The notes under the pieces are model-generated. The model was not told the DNA's origin. It did no database searches and saw nothing but the letters and a program-made list of their open reading frames with translations. From an uncultured Lachnospiraceae bacterium (GTDB taxonomy: Bacteria; Bacillota; Clostridia; Lachnospirales; Lachnospiraceae): a stretch of 64,000 nucleotides of DNA. The translations under genes and the position numbers were made by a program. Shown piece by piece: positions 1 to 8,719 of this stretch. Within the stretch, counting starts at the first letter, position 1; every line of letters begins with the position of its first letter. Location of the stretch: positions 1 to 64,000 of the forward strand of contig CAKXYI010000001.1 of assembly GCA_934899185.1 (NCBI GenBank), written 5' to 3'.

Positions 1-106
1 GGTTTGGCGATTAAAATTCTATAGGACTCAACCGTTTTTGTATAGGGGTAGGTGTCACATCAATTGTAACCCTACAAAAAGGAAAATCATTATTGTCAAA
101 AGTCTC

Positions 107-135
107 TTGACAGGCTCATGCCTTTATAGTATATT
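107..135 (+). promoter_or_regulatory. Sigma-A promoter of tRNA-Thr
   Basis: A perfect -35 TTGACA (107-112) and a -10 TATATT (130-135) are separated by 17 bases. The expected start near 142 lies about 15 bases before the tRNA. The first 100 bases of the window show no gene I can support. Confidence 0.85.
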
Positions 136-156
136 ATACAAGTCGGTAAACGACAA

Positions 157-229
157 GCTGGCGTGGCACAGGTGGTAGCGCACCTCATTGGTAGTGAGGA
201 GGTCACGAGTTCAACTCTCGTCGCTAGCT
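157..229 (+). tRNA. tRNA-Thr (anticodon GGT)
   Basis: A 73-base cloverleaf folds with acceptor arms GCTGGCG/CGCTAGC (one G-U pair), anticodon stem CCTCA/TGAGG around a seven-base loop TTGGTAG, and T-arm ACGAG/CTCGT around TTCAACT. The anticodon GGT reads ACC (Thr). No CCA is encoded; the discriminator is T. The D-stem has one A-C mismatch. It is flanked by its own promoter and terminator, so it is a single-gene unit. Confidence 0.93.
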
Positions 230-230
230 T

Positions 231-264
231 AAAAAAGACATCAGATTGATCTGATGTCTTTTTT
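231..264. terminator. Bidirectional intrinsic terminator
   Basis: A 15-base stem with a four-base loop (TTGA) starts with a run of A and ends with a run of T, so it works on both strands. It ends the tRNA-Thr transcript and, on the minus strand, the transglycosylase transcript. Confidence 0.85.
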
Positions 265-281
265 CTTTCTATATGCTAATT

Positions 282-968
282 TTATGATTCTAGTTGATCC
301 AAGATCAGTTGATTGGTAAGACTGAGCATTTGCCGATAAATATTCTGCCGTTCATCTTCTGATAAACCTTTCGAGTCAGTAGCGGTGGTCTGTGAAGTGC
401 TTGTCTGTGATGGCATGTCGACGCCATTCTGATAATAACCAAGAACCTTAGAAACATAATTCTGTGTCTCGGCAAAAGGTGGAATACCGCCATATTTGGC
501 TACATTTCCACTGCCGGCATTGTAGGCGGCAAGTGCAAGCGATACATCTCCGTCATAGCGGGAGAGCAACTGGCTGATATATTTTGCGCCACCCATGATA
601 TTTTCATAAGGATCATAGGCATCGGATACGCCAAGTCCCTGTGCAGTGGCAGGCATGAGTTGCATAATGCCCATGGCACCACTGGAACTCGTAGCGTCTG
701 CTGTAAAGTTGGATTCCTGTTTAGCAATGGCAGTCAAAAGGTTGACATCCACACCATAGGTATTCGCGGCTTCTTCAAAAATGCTCCTCAGATCTGTCGG
801 TACGGTAAGACTTGTTCCGGCAGAAGTCGCATTCGTCTCTGCCTGACTATCATTTAAGGCTTGGGTTGCACTGGTCAGGGAATCGGAAAATTCCGCGATA
901 CTGGTGACCGGAGTCATATTTTCTACATAGGTGGTCGTGCCATCCCCGTTTATGATAGATATCTTCAT
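282..968 (-). CDS. Lytic transglycosylase (SLT domain)
   Basis: A peptidoglycan lytic transglycosylase of the soluble Slt70 catalytic fold, which cleaves the MurNAc-GlcNAc bond. Of 228 residues, about 60-178 form the SLT domain: the catalytic Glu is in KQES (about residue 85), followed by GIMQLMP and AYNAG. The start at 968 is chosen because AAGGAG lies just upstream; the frame stays open 11 codons further but without a site. There is no signal peptide or lipobox. The 55-residue N-terminus is polar and unassigned, as in enzymes exported by another route, such as flagellar export; that route is inference. It is the last gene before the bidirectional terminator. Confidence 0.88.
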   Translation of the reverse strand: MKISIINGDGTTTYVENMTPVTSIAEFSDSLTSATQALNDSQAETNATSAGTSLTVPTDLRSIFEEAANTYGVDVNLLTAIAKQESNFTADATSSSGAMGIMQLMPATAQGLGVSDAYDPYENIMGGAKYISQLLSRYDGDVSLALAAYNAGSGNVAKYGGIPPFAETQNYVSKVLGYYQNGVDMPSQTSTSQTTATDSKGLSEDERQNIYRQMLSLTNQLILDQLES

Positions 969-1001
969 TGGTAACTCCTTTGGGTCTATAATGTATATCA
1001 A

Positions 1002-1029
1002 ACAGGATGTATCTCTCGATACATCCTGT
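1002..1029 (-). terminator. Hairpin after the efp pair
   Basis: An 11-bp perfect stem (ACAGGATGTAT / ATACATCCTGT) with loop CTCTCG lies between the small gene at 1051 and the transglycosylase. On the minus strand it is followed by only a weak T tract (TTTGATAT), so termination may be partial. Confidence 0.5.
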
Positions 1030-1050
1030 CTTAGTCCTGTAATATGATGT

Positions 1051-1260
1051 CTACGCCTGCAAATCTTCCAAACGCTCCACGATCTGATCTAAGGTCTCAC
1101 TTGGAATCGTGCCATCTGCGTAAGCATCCTCAATACATGATTCACTGGCTAAAAGTGCTGAAACATCCAGCCAGGTCCCCTGTTGAAATACATCATCAAA
1201 AATGCCAAACACCCTGCGGTCCTGTAACATTTGTGAAAAAGGTAATTTCTTGAAATCCAT
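1051..1260 (-). CDS. Small acidic protein of unknown function downstream of efp
   Basis: A 69-residue acidic protein I do not recognise. It begins MDFKKLPFSQ, has a middle predicted to be helical, and ends with LDQIVERLEDLQA, an amphipathic helix. It has no signal peptide, membrane segment or metal motif. It starts 15 bases after the efp stop on the same strand, so it is probably co-transcribed with efp and ends at the hairpin just downstream. The ribosome binding site is weak. A role tied to EF-P is only suggested by position. Confidence 0.65.
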   Translation of the reverse strand: MDFKKLPFSQMLQDRRVFGIFDDVFQQGTWLDVSALLASESCIEDAYADGTIPSETLDQIVERLEDLQA

Positions 1261-1275
1261 ATGTCTAGTCTCTAC

Positions 1276-1833
1276 TTATACTCTTGATAAGTATTCCCCT
1301 GTTCTGGTGTCGATCTTGATTACATCGTTCTGCTCTACGAACAAAGGTACATAAACAGTTGCTCCTGTCTCAACGATAGCAGGCTTGGTAGCACCTGTTG
1401 CTGTATCTCCCTTGAATCCCGGTTCTGTCTCTGTGATCTCAAGTTCTACGAAAAGTGGTGGCTCTACTGCAAATACGCTACCCTTGTGAGAGCATACCTT
1501 AACCATTTCATTTTCCTTAACGAACTTTAATGCATCACCGATATCATCTGTGCTAAGTGCGATCTGCTCATAGTTCTCTACGTCCATGAAGTAGTAGAGA
1601 TCGCCATCATTGTAAAGATACTGCATATCCTTGCGGTCGATGTGTGCCTGTGGACACTTCTCTGTCGGACGGAATGTCTTTTCTACAACACCACCGTTTT
1701 TGATATTCTTTAACTTTGTACGAACAAATGCCGCACCCTTACCAGGCTTAACATGTTGAAATTCGATGATCTGGTAAACGTTGCCTTCCAACTCGATGGT
1801 AACGCCATTTCTAAAATCGCCAGCTGAAATCAT
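1276..1833 (-). CDS. efp: Translation elongation factor P
   Basis: EF-P binds between the P and E sites of stalled ribosomes and promotes peptide bond formation at polyproline stretches. The 185-residue length is normal, with three domains in order: an N-terminal KOW-like barrel and two OB folds. The loop residue that is modified in other species is Lys32 here (PGKGAAF), so a lysine-type modification would be expected; no modification gene is next to it. AAGGAGG sits upstream of the ATG. The promoter at 1884-1912 fits this gene directly. Confidence 0.97.
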   Translation of the reverse strand: MISAGDFRNGVTIELEGNVYQIIEFQHVKPGKGAAFVRTKLKNIKNGGVVEKTFRPTEKCPQAHIDRKDMQYLYNDGDLYYFMDVENYEQIALSTDDIGDALKFVKENEMVKVCSHKGSVFAVEPPLFVELEITETEPGFKGDTATGATKPAIVETGATVYVPLFVEQNDVIKIDTRTGEYLSRV

Positions 1834-1883
1834 TCTTTCTTCCTCCTTAATACTCTATGGACCTGAGCCCACTTATGCTCTAT

Positions 1884-1912
1884 ATTTTAATATATCTTGC
1901 CACATATTTCAA
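1884..1912 (-). promoter_or_regulatory. Sigma-A promoter of efp
   Basis: On the minus strand, TTGAAA (1907-1912), 17 bases, then TAAAAT (1884-1889). It lies in the 91-base gap between the chemotaxis receptor and efp and gives a leader of about 45 bases. Confidence 0.65.
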
Positions 1913-1924
1913 GTATTAGTGCGA

Positions 1925-3694
1925 TCAGACGTTGATAAAACGATTTGTCTGGGTCGAAAGTTCCGAAATGATCTGGTTGCTATCGTCGATTTCATTCATG
2001 ATCGTATCCATCTCGCCAACTAACTGTGAGGTATTCTCTGCCGCATTGGTCACACCTTCTGCGCCCTGTTCTACCGCAGTTGAAACATCATTTACATTTT
2101 GTACGACCTCATCCATAGCCTGGCGCAATTGGTCGACTGACTCGGTAAAGGATGTCATGACCTCATTGATATAGTCCGCATCTGCGCGGTACTTGTGACC
2201 GGAATCCACGAAGCCATCATAATCTTTTAATATATTTTCATTGATATAGGTAACAATATTTTCAGAATTTTTGGCCAGATCTCCTACTGCTGCAACCACC
2301 TTTGCATTGATCTGCTGGATATTGCCTGCCGTTTCTCTACTGCTGTCTGCTAACACACGGATCTCATCCGCAACAACGGCAAATCCCTTGCCTGCCTCTC
2401 CGGCTCTGGCTGCCTCGATGGAAGCATTAAGTGCTAAGAGGTTGGTCTGGGAAGAAATATTTAAGATCTCGTCCGTCAATGCATTGACTTCTTCCACGCT
2501 CTTACTGTTCTCAATTGCCTGCTGCAAGGTACCAAGGATCTCTTGGATCATGGCAGAAGTCGTATCCTTGTTGGTAACTGCCGTATCCTCCAACTGGGTT
2601 GCACGATCCTGCATCTCGGTCGCATAGGTCAGTATATGTTCGCTCTGCTCCGAGATACGATCCACGCCCACGCCTGCCTTTTCCACTCGTTCATTGACAT
2701 TGGCAAGTGTGGCAGAAACTTCTTCCATAGTTGCAGAAAGTTCTTCCATCACGGCAGAAATATCTGTTGCATTTCCATTGACGGAAGTCACACTGTCAGT
2801 CACCGCCGCAAATGCAGAATTCAGTTGTACGGAAGATTCACGGATCCGGGCGATCACATTCTGTAATGCCTCGATAAAGGTATTGACACCTTCGACCAGA
2901 CTGCCGATCTCATCCTTCTGGTTGACCGAAATTCGCTTGGTCAGATCGGCTGCTGCATTGTTGACCTCATCCACCATATCACCAAGTTCCTTGGAAGATT
3001 TCTTGACCGGTGTCACGATCAGGTGCACGCTGATCAAGACAACAATAATAAAGATCAGCACTGTAAAGACAATGGAACCGGCGATTGCTATATTAGACAG
3101 GATCTTTGCCTGCTTCAACGCTGCCTTCGCCTCTTTTTCGTCTGTCTGTATCATCTTGTCCAATTCTGAAATATCAGTAAGGATCTGTGTATTATATCCA
3201 TTTTCTGCCACCTTAAGTTCTTCCGGAATCTCTGTTCCATAGACGGCATTCTGCATCTGTGCCTGCTGATATGCATACATGGTTTTTAAAGTATCATTTA
3301 AGTCTGTAAGTGTTTCTTTTTCACTTTTTGAATTGGCATATTTCTTAAAGACTTCAATGCTTTTTACCATGCGTCCATATGCCTGATCCAATGCCTCACT
3401 GTAACCGCTCAATTTTTCTGCATCCGGGTCATTCACTACATTTGATGTATGGGATTGCATCTTTGTATAGTCGGTATCCAAAGCACCCGCTGCCTCCACG
3501 CAGGAAACGATCTGGTTCGAGATCATCATACCCTGATCGTATAGATTCTGCACTGTCATGCGAAGTCCTGCAACCGTGATCACCGTCACCAATGCCATTG
3601 CCACAACCGGTGTGACGATCTTAGCCATCATTCCCGACATTTTTTTCTTGCTATTCTTCGTCGTATTTTTCGTAGCCTTCGGCTTCTTTTTCAT
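1925..3694 (-). CDS. Methyl-accepting chemotaxis protein
   Basis: A transmembrane chemoreceptor passing ligand signals to CheA/CheW. It has 589 residues. A very basic N-terminal tail ([17 protein letters not shown]) precedes a first membrane segment at about 23-45. A mainly helical extracellular sensor domain of about 155 residues follows, then a second segment near 205-227, a HAMP region to about 280, and the cytoplasmic coiled-coil signalling domain. The receptor tip is conserved ([20 protein letters not shown]). Start supported by GGAGG upstream. No che genes are adjacent, so it is an orphan receptor of unknown ligand. Confidence 0.93.
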   Translation of the reverse strand: MKKKPKATKNTTKNSKKKMSGMMAKIVTPVVAMALVTVITVAGLRMTVQNLYDQGMMISNQIVSCVEAAGALDTDYTKMQSHTSNVVNDPDAEKLSGYSEALDQAYGRMVKSIEVFKKYANSKSEKETLTDLNDTLKTMYAYQQAQMQNAVYGTEIPEELKVAENGYNTQILTDISELDKMIQTDEKEAKAALKQAKILSNIAIAGSIVFTVLIFIIVVLISVHLIVTPVKKSSKELGDMVDEVNNAAADLTKRISVNQKDEIGSLVEGVNTFIEALQNVIARIRESSVQLNSAFAAVTDSVTSVNGNATDISAVMEELSATMEEVSATLANVNERVEKAGVGVDRISEQSEHILTYATEMQDRATQLEDTAVTNKDTTSAMIQEILGTLQQAIENSKSVEEVNALTDEILNISSQTNLLALNASIEAARAGEAGKGFAVVADEIRVLADSSRETAGNIQQINAKVVAAVGDLAKNSENIVTYINENILKDYDGFVDSGHKYRADADYINEVMTSFTESVDQLRQAMDEVVQNVNDVSTAVEQGAEGVTNAAENTSQLVGEMDTIMNEIDDSNQIISELSTQTNRFINV

Positions 3695-3772
3695 CTCTCA
3701 CGCCTCCATAAGTATCCTAATCTTAATAAACTACCATGATAAGTTTACCACACCCCCTTTTCTAACATATAC

Positions 3773-3812
3773 AAAAAATAGCGAAAGTTATCAAATTTTC
3801 GATAACTTTCGC
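3773..3812 (-). terminator. Intrinsic terminator of the EAL-protein gene
   Basis: A perfect 12-bp stem GCGAAAGTTATC / GATAACTTTCGC with an 8-base loop, followed on the minus strand by TATTTTTTG. Confidence 0.85.
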
Positions 3813-3850
3813 CAAATCGTCCACATACGATTTTTTTCTTTTTAAAACTC

Positions 3851-6148
3851 TCAGATACGATATTTTTCCTCGAACTGGTCTACCGGCATCGGACGGCAGA
3901 AATAATATCCCTGGAAATGCTGACATCCCATTTGCGCCAATGCTTCTACCTGTTCCTCCGTCTCGACCCCCTCTGTGATCACATCCATATGTAACTGACC
4001 AATCAACTGAATCAATGCCGACAGGATATACCAGCTCCGGTCGACATTGACCGTTTCCTGTAAAAAATCCATGTCGATCTTGATCACATCCGCCTTGATA
4101 TCCTTTAGGATATTCAAAGAAGAATAGCCGCTTCCGAAGTCATCGATCTCAACCTCAAATCCATATGCCTGCAATTTTTCCAACATCTGCTTATGATTTT
4201 CCATTTCTTCCACGAAAAGTGTTTCTGTGATCTCTAATTTTAATTTGTGTGGATCAAGATGATATTTTTCAACCAAGCGAGTTAAGACATCATAGACATC
4301 CAGATAGTATTGATCCTGCACAGAGATATTGACCGAAAGATACAGATCATCCCGTCCCTGATCCCGCCATGTCACCAACTGTCTTGCTGCCAGATCCCAT
4401 ACATAAAGATCTAACTTGTGTACCAGACCTGCCGACTCCAAGACCGGTATAAATTCGTCTGGTGCGATCGGTCCTTTGATCGGATGAATCCATCTGGCAA
4501 GTGCCTCTGCCCCAAGCAGACTGCCGTCTTTGGTGGTCTGTGCCTGTAGATAGATCTGGATCTGTCCCATTGCCAGTGCCTGCTCAAACTCATTGATGAT
4601 CAGATTTTTCTCCAGTTCTTTTTGCAAAAGAGCATCGTCAAAATAAGCAACACGCCTTGCATAATCCCCTTTGATCGTATTGATCGCCAGATTACATTTA
4701 TCCACCATGACAAAAACAGGTTCTGTCACATCCGTGATCTCATAAACGCCCATATAGATCTGTAAGCGGAAATATTCGTTTGCAAAGGTATCAGCCAGAC
4801 GATCCATAACATCTAAGAAAAGATCTTCCGTGAAACGCTCTTTTGGCATACAAAAAGCAAACTGGTCTTCATTCAGGCGGCAATAAAGATCATCGTCCTT
4901 TGCCCGCTCCCGAAAGAAATGCGCATGCATCTTTAGAATCTCATCACCGCGCTGGGTTCCCAACATATCATTGACCAGTTTAAAATCCTTGATATCGGAC
5001 GTGATCATGACGTAAGGCTTGCCCGCCGTGCGTAGGGTCTCTGTCACCCTTTCCTCAAAGTATTGCTCGTTATAGATACCTGTCAAAAGGTCATGCGTTG
5101 CACGGAAATGTTCTTCTCGGTACTTTTCCGTCTCTTCCGTTCTGTCAATACATGTAATAAAATAGCCCAGGAATTCATCTTCTTCGTCCGTCAGACGCTG
5201 TACAGTAAACTCATAATTGAAGGTCTTATCATCCGTCTCAAAGTACTCCATATAGATCTGCTCACTACATTCTTCTTTCCAGTGCCGTTTGAGCCATCCC
5301 TCAAAATACCGCTCTGCAACACTGAGATCCTCATCCAGATTAAGATGCTTGTAGTGAAAAAACATATCTCTACCACGTCGGTTGACATAAATGCACTTGC
5401 CACTGATATCAAAACAACCCACGCCCATCTCTGCAATCTGCACAGCATTGGCAAGAATCCTGTCACGCATAGCCTGTGGCACATAGAACTCCGTAAAAAA
5501 GCAGATAATCAGTGCCGCCGCTCCATAAAAAATCAGGGAAATATCGATTGGCAGGTTGAGTGCCAATCCGATCGCATCACATATAATGATCGCCATAAAA
5601 GACAAGAGTATGGATGTATATTTCTTGCGATACAAACGCGCCGTTTGACGGATCTTTACCAGCAGCAGGAGCACAATCCAGGCAACCAGTCCATAACAAT
5701 AGGCCAAATGCACATAAAAAATACCGGAATAACCTGTCGGATACAGGTATGAACCATAAGACTTTGAAAAAGCTTCCTTTAAGATAAAGATATGATGCAG
5801 CCATGGATTGAGCAACATACTGCCCGTCTCCAATGTAGCCACCACGTAGCACGGCAACATCCATTTTGCCTGCTTTTTCTCATTGTCCGTGTAAAAATAG
5901 ACATAACGGAGCATGAACAGGAGCAGCCAGTCAATGCACGCCAAAAAGATACTGTGAAAAGCAGTGGCGATCATTTTCTCGTCCGTCATGATAAAAATGC
6001 CATTGGCAACAACGGCAGCAACGACCGCGACAAAAAGTGTAAATATACTTTTACTGACCCGATCCTGTTTTTCCCGAATCATCCCAGCGAATGCCACAAC
6101 CAGAAGTGTCAGCACAAACAGGATTCCCAGATAAATCATCTTTAGCAT
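3851..6148 (-). CDS. Membrane c-di-GMP phosphodiesterase (7TM-PAS-degenerate GGDEF-EAL)
   Basis: 765 residues. About 1-225 hold seven hydrophobic segments resembling the 7TM sensor of signalling proteins. A PAS-like domain (about 235-345), a GGDEF domain (about 350-505) and an EAL domain (about 515-760) follow. The GGDEF signature is replaced by LNEDQF, so cyclase activity is not expected. The EAL domain keeps its key acidic residues: AEALARW, the Asn in SVNIS, EITET, DDFGSGYSSL, and the Glu in ITEGVE. It should hydrolyse c-di-GMP to pGpG, which favours motility over attachment; a degenerate GGDEF often serves as a GTP-sensing domain. It sits just upstream of rpiB with a 13-base gap. Confidence 0.9.
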   Translation of the reverse strand: MLKMIYLGILFVLTLLVVAFAGMIREKQDRVSKSIFTLFVAVVAAVVANGIFIMTDEKMIATAFHSIFLACIDWLLLFMLRYVYFYTDNEKKQAKWMLPCYVVATLETGSMLLNPWLHHIFILKEAFSKSYGSYLYPTGYSGIFYVHLAYCYGLVAWIVLLLLVKIRQTARLYRKKYTSILLSFMAIIICDAIGLALNLPIDISLIFYGAAALIICFFTEFYVPQAMRDRILANAVQIAEMGVGCFDISGKCIYVNRRGRDMFFHYKHLNLDEDLSVAERYFEGWLKRHWKEECSEQIYMEYFETDDKTFNYEFTVQRLTDEEDEFLGYFITCIDRTEETEKYREEHFRATHDLLTGIYNEQYFEERVTETLRTAGKPYVMITSDIKDFKLVNDMLGTQRGDEILKMHAHFFRERAKDDDLYCRLNEDQFAFCMPKERFTEDLFLDVMDRLADTFANEYFRLQIYMGVYEITDVTEPVFVMVDKCNLAINTIKGDYARRVAYFDDALLQKELEKNLIINEFEQALAMGQIQIYLQAQTTKDGSLLGAEALARWIHPIKGPIAPDEFIPVLESAGLVHKLDLYVWDLAARQLVTWRDQGRDDLYLSVNISVQDQYYLDVYDVLTRLVEKYHLDPHKLKLEITETLFVEEMENHKQMLEKLQAYGFEVEIDDFGSGYSSLNILKDIKADVIKIDMDFLQETVNVDRSWYILSALIQLIGQLHMDVITEGVETEEQVEALAQMGCQHFQGYYFCRPMPVDQFEEKYRI

Positions 6149-6161
6149 AGGCTACATTTCC

Positions 6162-6605
6162 TTATCTTTTATTCTCAATCTCGTGGATCATAGCGATACG
6201 CTTTTCATGGCGTCCACCCTGAAACTCTGCATCTAAATATGCTTTAACAATATCTTTTGCCACTTCGATACCAACGATGCGAGCACCAAAAGCGATGATA
6301 TTGGCATTGTTGTGTTCTTTTACCAGACGGGCTGTTGTCGTATCGGAACATACTGCCGCACGCACACCCGGCACCTTATTGGCTGCAATGGAGATGCCAA
6401 CACCGGTACCGCATATGAGTACGCCGCATTCCACCTGACCGGATACAACGGCTCTGCCAACGGCTTCTCCATATACCGGATAATCGCAACTCTCTTCCTT
6501 GGAGATTCCAAAGTCCACAACCTCGTGTCCCAATTCCTCCAAATATGCCTTGATCTCATTTTTCATGGCAACTGCTGCATGATCGTTTCCAATTCCTATT
6601 TTCAT
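6162..6605 (-). CDS. rpiB: Ribose-5-phosphate isomerase B
   Basis: Interconverts ribose 5-phosphate and ribulose 5-phosphate in the pentose phosphate pathway. 147 residues, the usual RpiB length. It has the N-terminal GNDHAA phosphate-binding stretch, the GVLICGTGVGISIAANK catalytic Cys/Gly loop, and C-terminal GGRHEKRI. The family also contains allose-6-phosphate and galactose-6-phosphate isomerases; no allose or tagatose genes are nearby, so the ribose role is preferred. GGAG precedes the start. Confidence 0.95.
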   Translation of the reverse strand: MKIGIGNDHAAVAMKNEIKAYLEELGHEVVDFGISKEESCDYPVYGEAVGRAVVSGQVECGVLICGTGVGISIAANKVPGVRAAVCSDTTTARLVKEHNNANIIAFGARIVGIEVAKDIVKAYLDAEFQGGRHEKRIAMIHEIENKR

Positions 6606-6630
6606 TTCTTTTCTCCATTCATCATTTCTT

Positions 6631-7170
6631 TTATTTTACTAAGGCAGAGATCGTCTTAAATGCAGGATGCTTGGAAGACCCTGCCAGTTCGTAAAGAATG
6701 GCTTCTGCGCTCGTGATGATCGCACCTTCCTGCTTCGCTCTCTCATAGGCAAATGCCAAGTCTCTGTCACTTCTGCTGGCTACACAATCTGCCACCAGAA
6801 TGGTCTGATAACCGGCTGACTGCAGATCCATCAAAGACTGCAAGACACAGATATGCGCCTCGATACCGCAAAGGATGACATTCTTTTTGCCATGTGGAAT
6901 TGCCTGTCGTACGCTCTCATTGTCATATACGCTGAAAGTATTCTTGTCGATTGCCTCTGTCACACCCATGGCATCTGTGATTGCCGGGATATTATTGCCC
7001 AATCCCTTAGCATACTGTGTGGTTAGGATCATTGGTACTTCCAATGCCTTCAAGCCACCCAGCAAGATCTGGCTCTTGCGAAGCAATTCCTCCTGTCCGC
7101 TCATTGCCGGCAATATCTTTTCCTGATAATCAATAACGATTGCAAATGTATCTTCTGCATTTATTCTCAT
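6631..7170 (-). CDS. Isochorismatase-family cysteine hydrolase
   Basis: A 179-residue cysteine hydrolase of the isochorismatase/nicotinamidase superfamily. The catalytic triad is visible: Asp in VIDYQEK, Lys in DKNTFS, and Cys in GIEAHICV, the latter preceded by the usual cis-peptide region. The substrate cannot be named; small single-domain members like this (YcaC-like) often have unknown substrates. It lies 25 bases upstream of rpiB on the same strand and may be co-transcribed with rpiB and the EAL gene. Confidence 0.88.
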   Translation of the reverse strand: MRINAEDTFAIVIDYQEKILPAMSGQEELLRKSQILLGGLKALEVPMILTTQYAKGLGNNIPAITDAMGVTEAIDKNTFSVYDNESVRQAIPHGKKNVILCGIEAHICVLQSLMDLQSAGYQTILVADCVASRSDRDLAFAYERAKQEGAIITSAEAILYELAGSSKHPAFKTISALVK

Positions 7171-7280
7171 CCTTTATACCTCTTTCTGTTGTTGAACATT
7201 ATAACAATTTAATTATAGGCAAATTGCCTGTAAAAGACAATGCTTTCCCACATGAAAAAAATAAGCAAAAGGGGATTTCC

Positions 7281-7322
7281 CATAAAATAAAAAAGAGATC
7301 CTCATCCACAAATGAGAATCTC
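7281..7322 (-). terminator. Intrinsic terminator of the SigD-type small gene
   Basis: Stem GAGAT-CTCAT (7295-7305) pairs with ATGAG-ATCTC (7312-7322) with one internal mismatch; the minus-strand transcript then reads TTTTTTATTTTATG. Confidence 0.85.
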
Positions 7323-7343
7323 TATGTAATCTATATTTCTCTC

Positions 7344-7739
7344 CTAGAGTGAGAAGTCTTCCGCGCCACGCATAGATGGTGTCTGGGATGCTCCCACTGC
7401 CAAATCCTGACCTACAAAGTACTGATACTGATGAATCAATTCATCCTTTTGCATATCAGAGACTGCCTTTGTCACATCTAAAGACCGGATATCGCTGTCA
7501 ACGCCCTTGAGGTCATAGGTTGCCTTCGACTCGTATTGGCTGGCATAGTCATATGCTCCAAAGGTCTGTCTGCTTCTGGCTGATGTATCCTGCAGTGTAC
7601 CTGCCTCAGCGACATTGCCGGATACCTTGGTCGTATCACCTGTACCAATCGACTGGGATGCAACCGGTACGCTCTCAACTTGCTTTATGCTGTTATAATC
7701 ATAAAATCCAACGGCTGGTCGGATACCTGATATATTCAT
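7344..7739 (-). CDS. Unknown protein, probably flagella- or motility-associated
   Basis: 131 residues, not assigned to a named family. It has no signal peptide. The N-terminus is low-complexity and polar, and a C-terminal helix carries VTKAVSDMQKDELIHQYQYF before a short tail ending in AEDFSL. The helical C-terminus vaguely recalls axial flagellar or export-apparatus-secreted proteins, but I would not name it. The strongest clue is its promoter, which matches the flagellar sigma factor SigD. Start supported by AGGAG seven bases upstream; it has its own terminator, so it is a single-gene transcript. Confidence 0.75.
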   Translation of the reverse strand: MNISGIRPAVGFYDYNSIKQVESVPVASQSIGTGDTTKVSGNVAEAGTLQDTSARSRQTFGAYDYASQYESKATYDLKGVDSDIRSLDVTKAVSDMQKDELIHQYQYFVGQDLAVGASQTPSMRGAEDFSL

Positions 7740-7791
7740 CTTATACTCCTACTTTCGCTCTCACGAAAACTCCTTGTTCCTTACATAAAAT

Positions 7792-7817
7792 ATATCGGAT
7801 CATGTAAAAAAATCTTA
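7792..7817 (-). promoter_or_regulatory. SigD (sigma-28) type promoter
   Basis: On the minus strand, TAAG (7814-7817), 15 bases, then CCGATAT (7792-7798). This compares with the SigD consensus TAAA-N15-GCCGATAT. It sits about 50 bases upstream of the 131-residue protein's start. No good sigma-A promoter is visible in the same gap. Confidence 0.65.
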
Positions 7818-7823
7818 ACCCTT

Positions 7824-8276
7824 TTATTTGTCTAACATTTTCTTCAATTCACTCATAAATGTATTGACATCTTTAAATTCACGGTAAACAGAGGCAAATC
7901 TGACGTAAGCAACATCATCCAGATCCTTGATCTTATCCATGACGATTTCACCGATTTCGTCACTCGGTATTTCTTTTTCTTCACGGGCAAAAATCTCTGT
8001 CTCTACTTCATCAATCAACTTGTTGATGTCATTGGCAGAAATCGGACGCTTATGACAGGCTCTGAGCACCCCTGCCTCAATCTTGGCACGGTCATATTGC
8101 TCACGGTTGTTGTCTTTCTTGATCACGATCAAAGGGATCGTCTCTACCTTTTCATAGGTTGTAAAACGCTTACCACATTCATCACACATACGACGACGGC
8201 GGATAGAATTGTTGTCATCTGCCGGTCTGGAATCAATCACTCTGGTATTCTCACTGCTGCAAAAAGGACACTTCAT
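7824..8276 (-). CDS. nrdR: Transcriptional repressor NrdR
   Basis: NrdR represses ribonucleotide reductase genes in response to ATP/dATP. 150 residues from the start at MKCPFC: a zinc ribbon with CPFC...CDECG pairs, then the ATP-cone domain (about 46-136). GGAGGGAAGGC precedes this ATG; the frame stays open 15 codons further upstream, but that extension overlaps the promoter and lacks a site. No nrd genes are nearby. Confidence 0.96.
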   Translation of the reverse strand: MKCPFCSSENTRVIDSRPADDNNSIRRRRMCDECGKRFTTYEKVETIPLIVIKKDNNREQYDRAKIEAGVLRACHKRPISANDINKLIDEVETEIFAREEKEIPSDEIGEIVMDKIKDLDDVAYVRFASVYREFKDVNTFMSELKKMLDK

Positions 8277-8315
8277 GCCTTCCCTCCATTTCTTAGCGAA
8301 TCCGCTTCGCCTAAA

Positions 8316-8328
8316 CCACAATATATAG
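8316..8328. promoter_or_regulatory. Candidate NrdR box in the nrdR leader
   Basis: CCACAATATATAG resembles the NrdR box consensus ACACWATATVTWGTGT in its left half and core. It lies immediately downstream of the nrdR -10 element, where a bound repressor would block transcription. Only one clear box is seen, whereas NrdR usually binds pairs. Confidence 0.35.
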
Positions 8329-8332
8329 ATTT

Positions 8333-8362
8333 ATATTACACGGATTTTGTATGAATTGTCAA
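8333..8362 (-). promoter_or_regulatory. Sigma-A promoter of nrdR
   Basis: On the minus strand, TTGACA (8357-8362), 18 bases, then TAATAT (8333-8338). The -35 overlaps a GAATTG-N5-CAATTC palindrome (8353-8369). Confidence 0.7.
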
Positions 8363-8388
8363 GCAATTCGCACTATTTTCGACATGTC

Positions 8389-8655
8389 TTACGGTTTGTG
8401 CATGACTTCTTTTTCATTGACATCCACTAGGATCATATCAGAACCGATACGGCAGACCTGACACCAGGGGATCCAATATTCACACTCATGTAAAAAGAAG
8501 CCGCAGATCTTTCCTTTGGATGGCACGATCAAGGTACAGATACAGCCTCTTTTTTCATCAATCTCCAGATCCATCACACGTCCCAAACATTTTGCTGTTT
8601 TGACATTAATGACATCTTTTGTCTGCAATTCACACAGAAGCATATCTTTTCCCAT
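8389..8655 (-). CDS. YlmC/YmxH-family sporulation protein (PRC-barrel)
   Basis: 88 residues of the YlmC/YmxH family, small PRC-barrel-like proteins of endospore formers whose molecular role is poorly known. Recognisable features are LCELQTKDVINV, GRVMDLEIDE and IPWCQVCRIGSDMILVD. Two starts are possible: the first ATG, which directly abuts the T tract of the ychF terminator and has no good Shine-Dalgarno, or Met5 (codon 8641-8643) preceded by GGGAAAAG. It lies just downstream of ychF on the same strand. Confidence 0.85.
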   Translation of the reverse strand: MGKDMLLCELQTKDVINVKTAKCLGRVMDLEIDEKRGCICTLIVPSKGKICGFFLHECEYWIPWCQVCRIGSDMILVDVNEKEVMHKP

Positions 8656-8693
8656 AAAAAAGACTCTTTACATTATATGTAAAAAGTCTTTTT
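8656..8693 (-). terminator. Intrinsic terminator of ychF abutting the next start codon
   Basis: An inverted repeat (AAAAAGACT...AGTCTTTTT, extended by CTTTACAT/ATGTAAA) forms a long hairpin. Read on the minus strand its T run ends exactly at the first ATG of the YmxH gene. Confidence 0.75.
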
Positions 8694-8719
8694 CTGTCAC
8701 AGTTCACTTCTACTATAAA

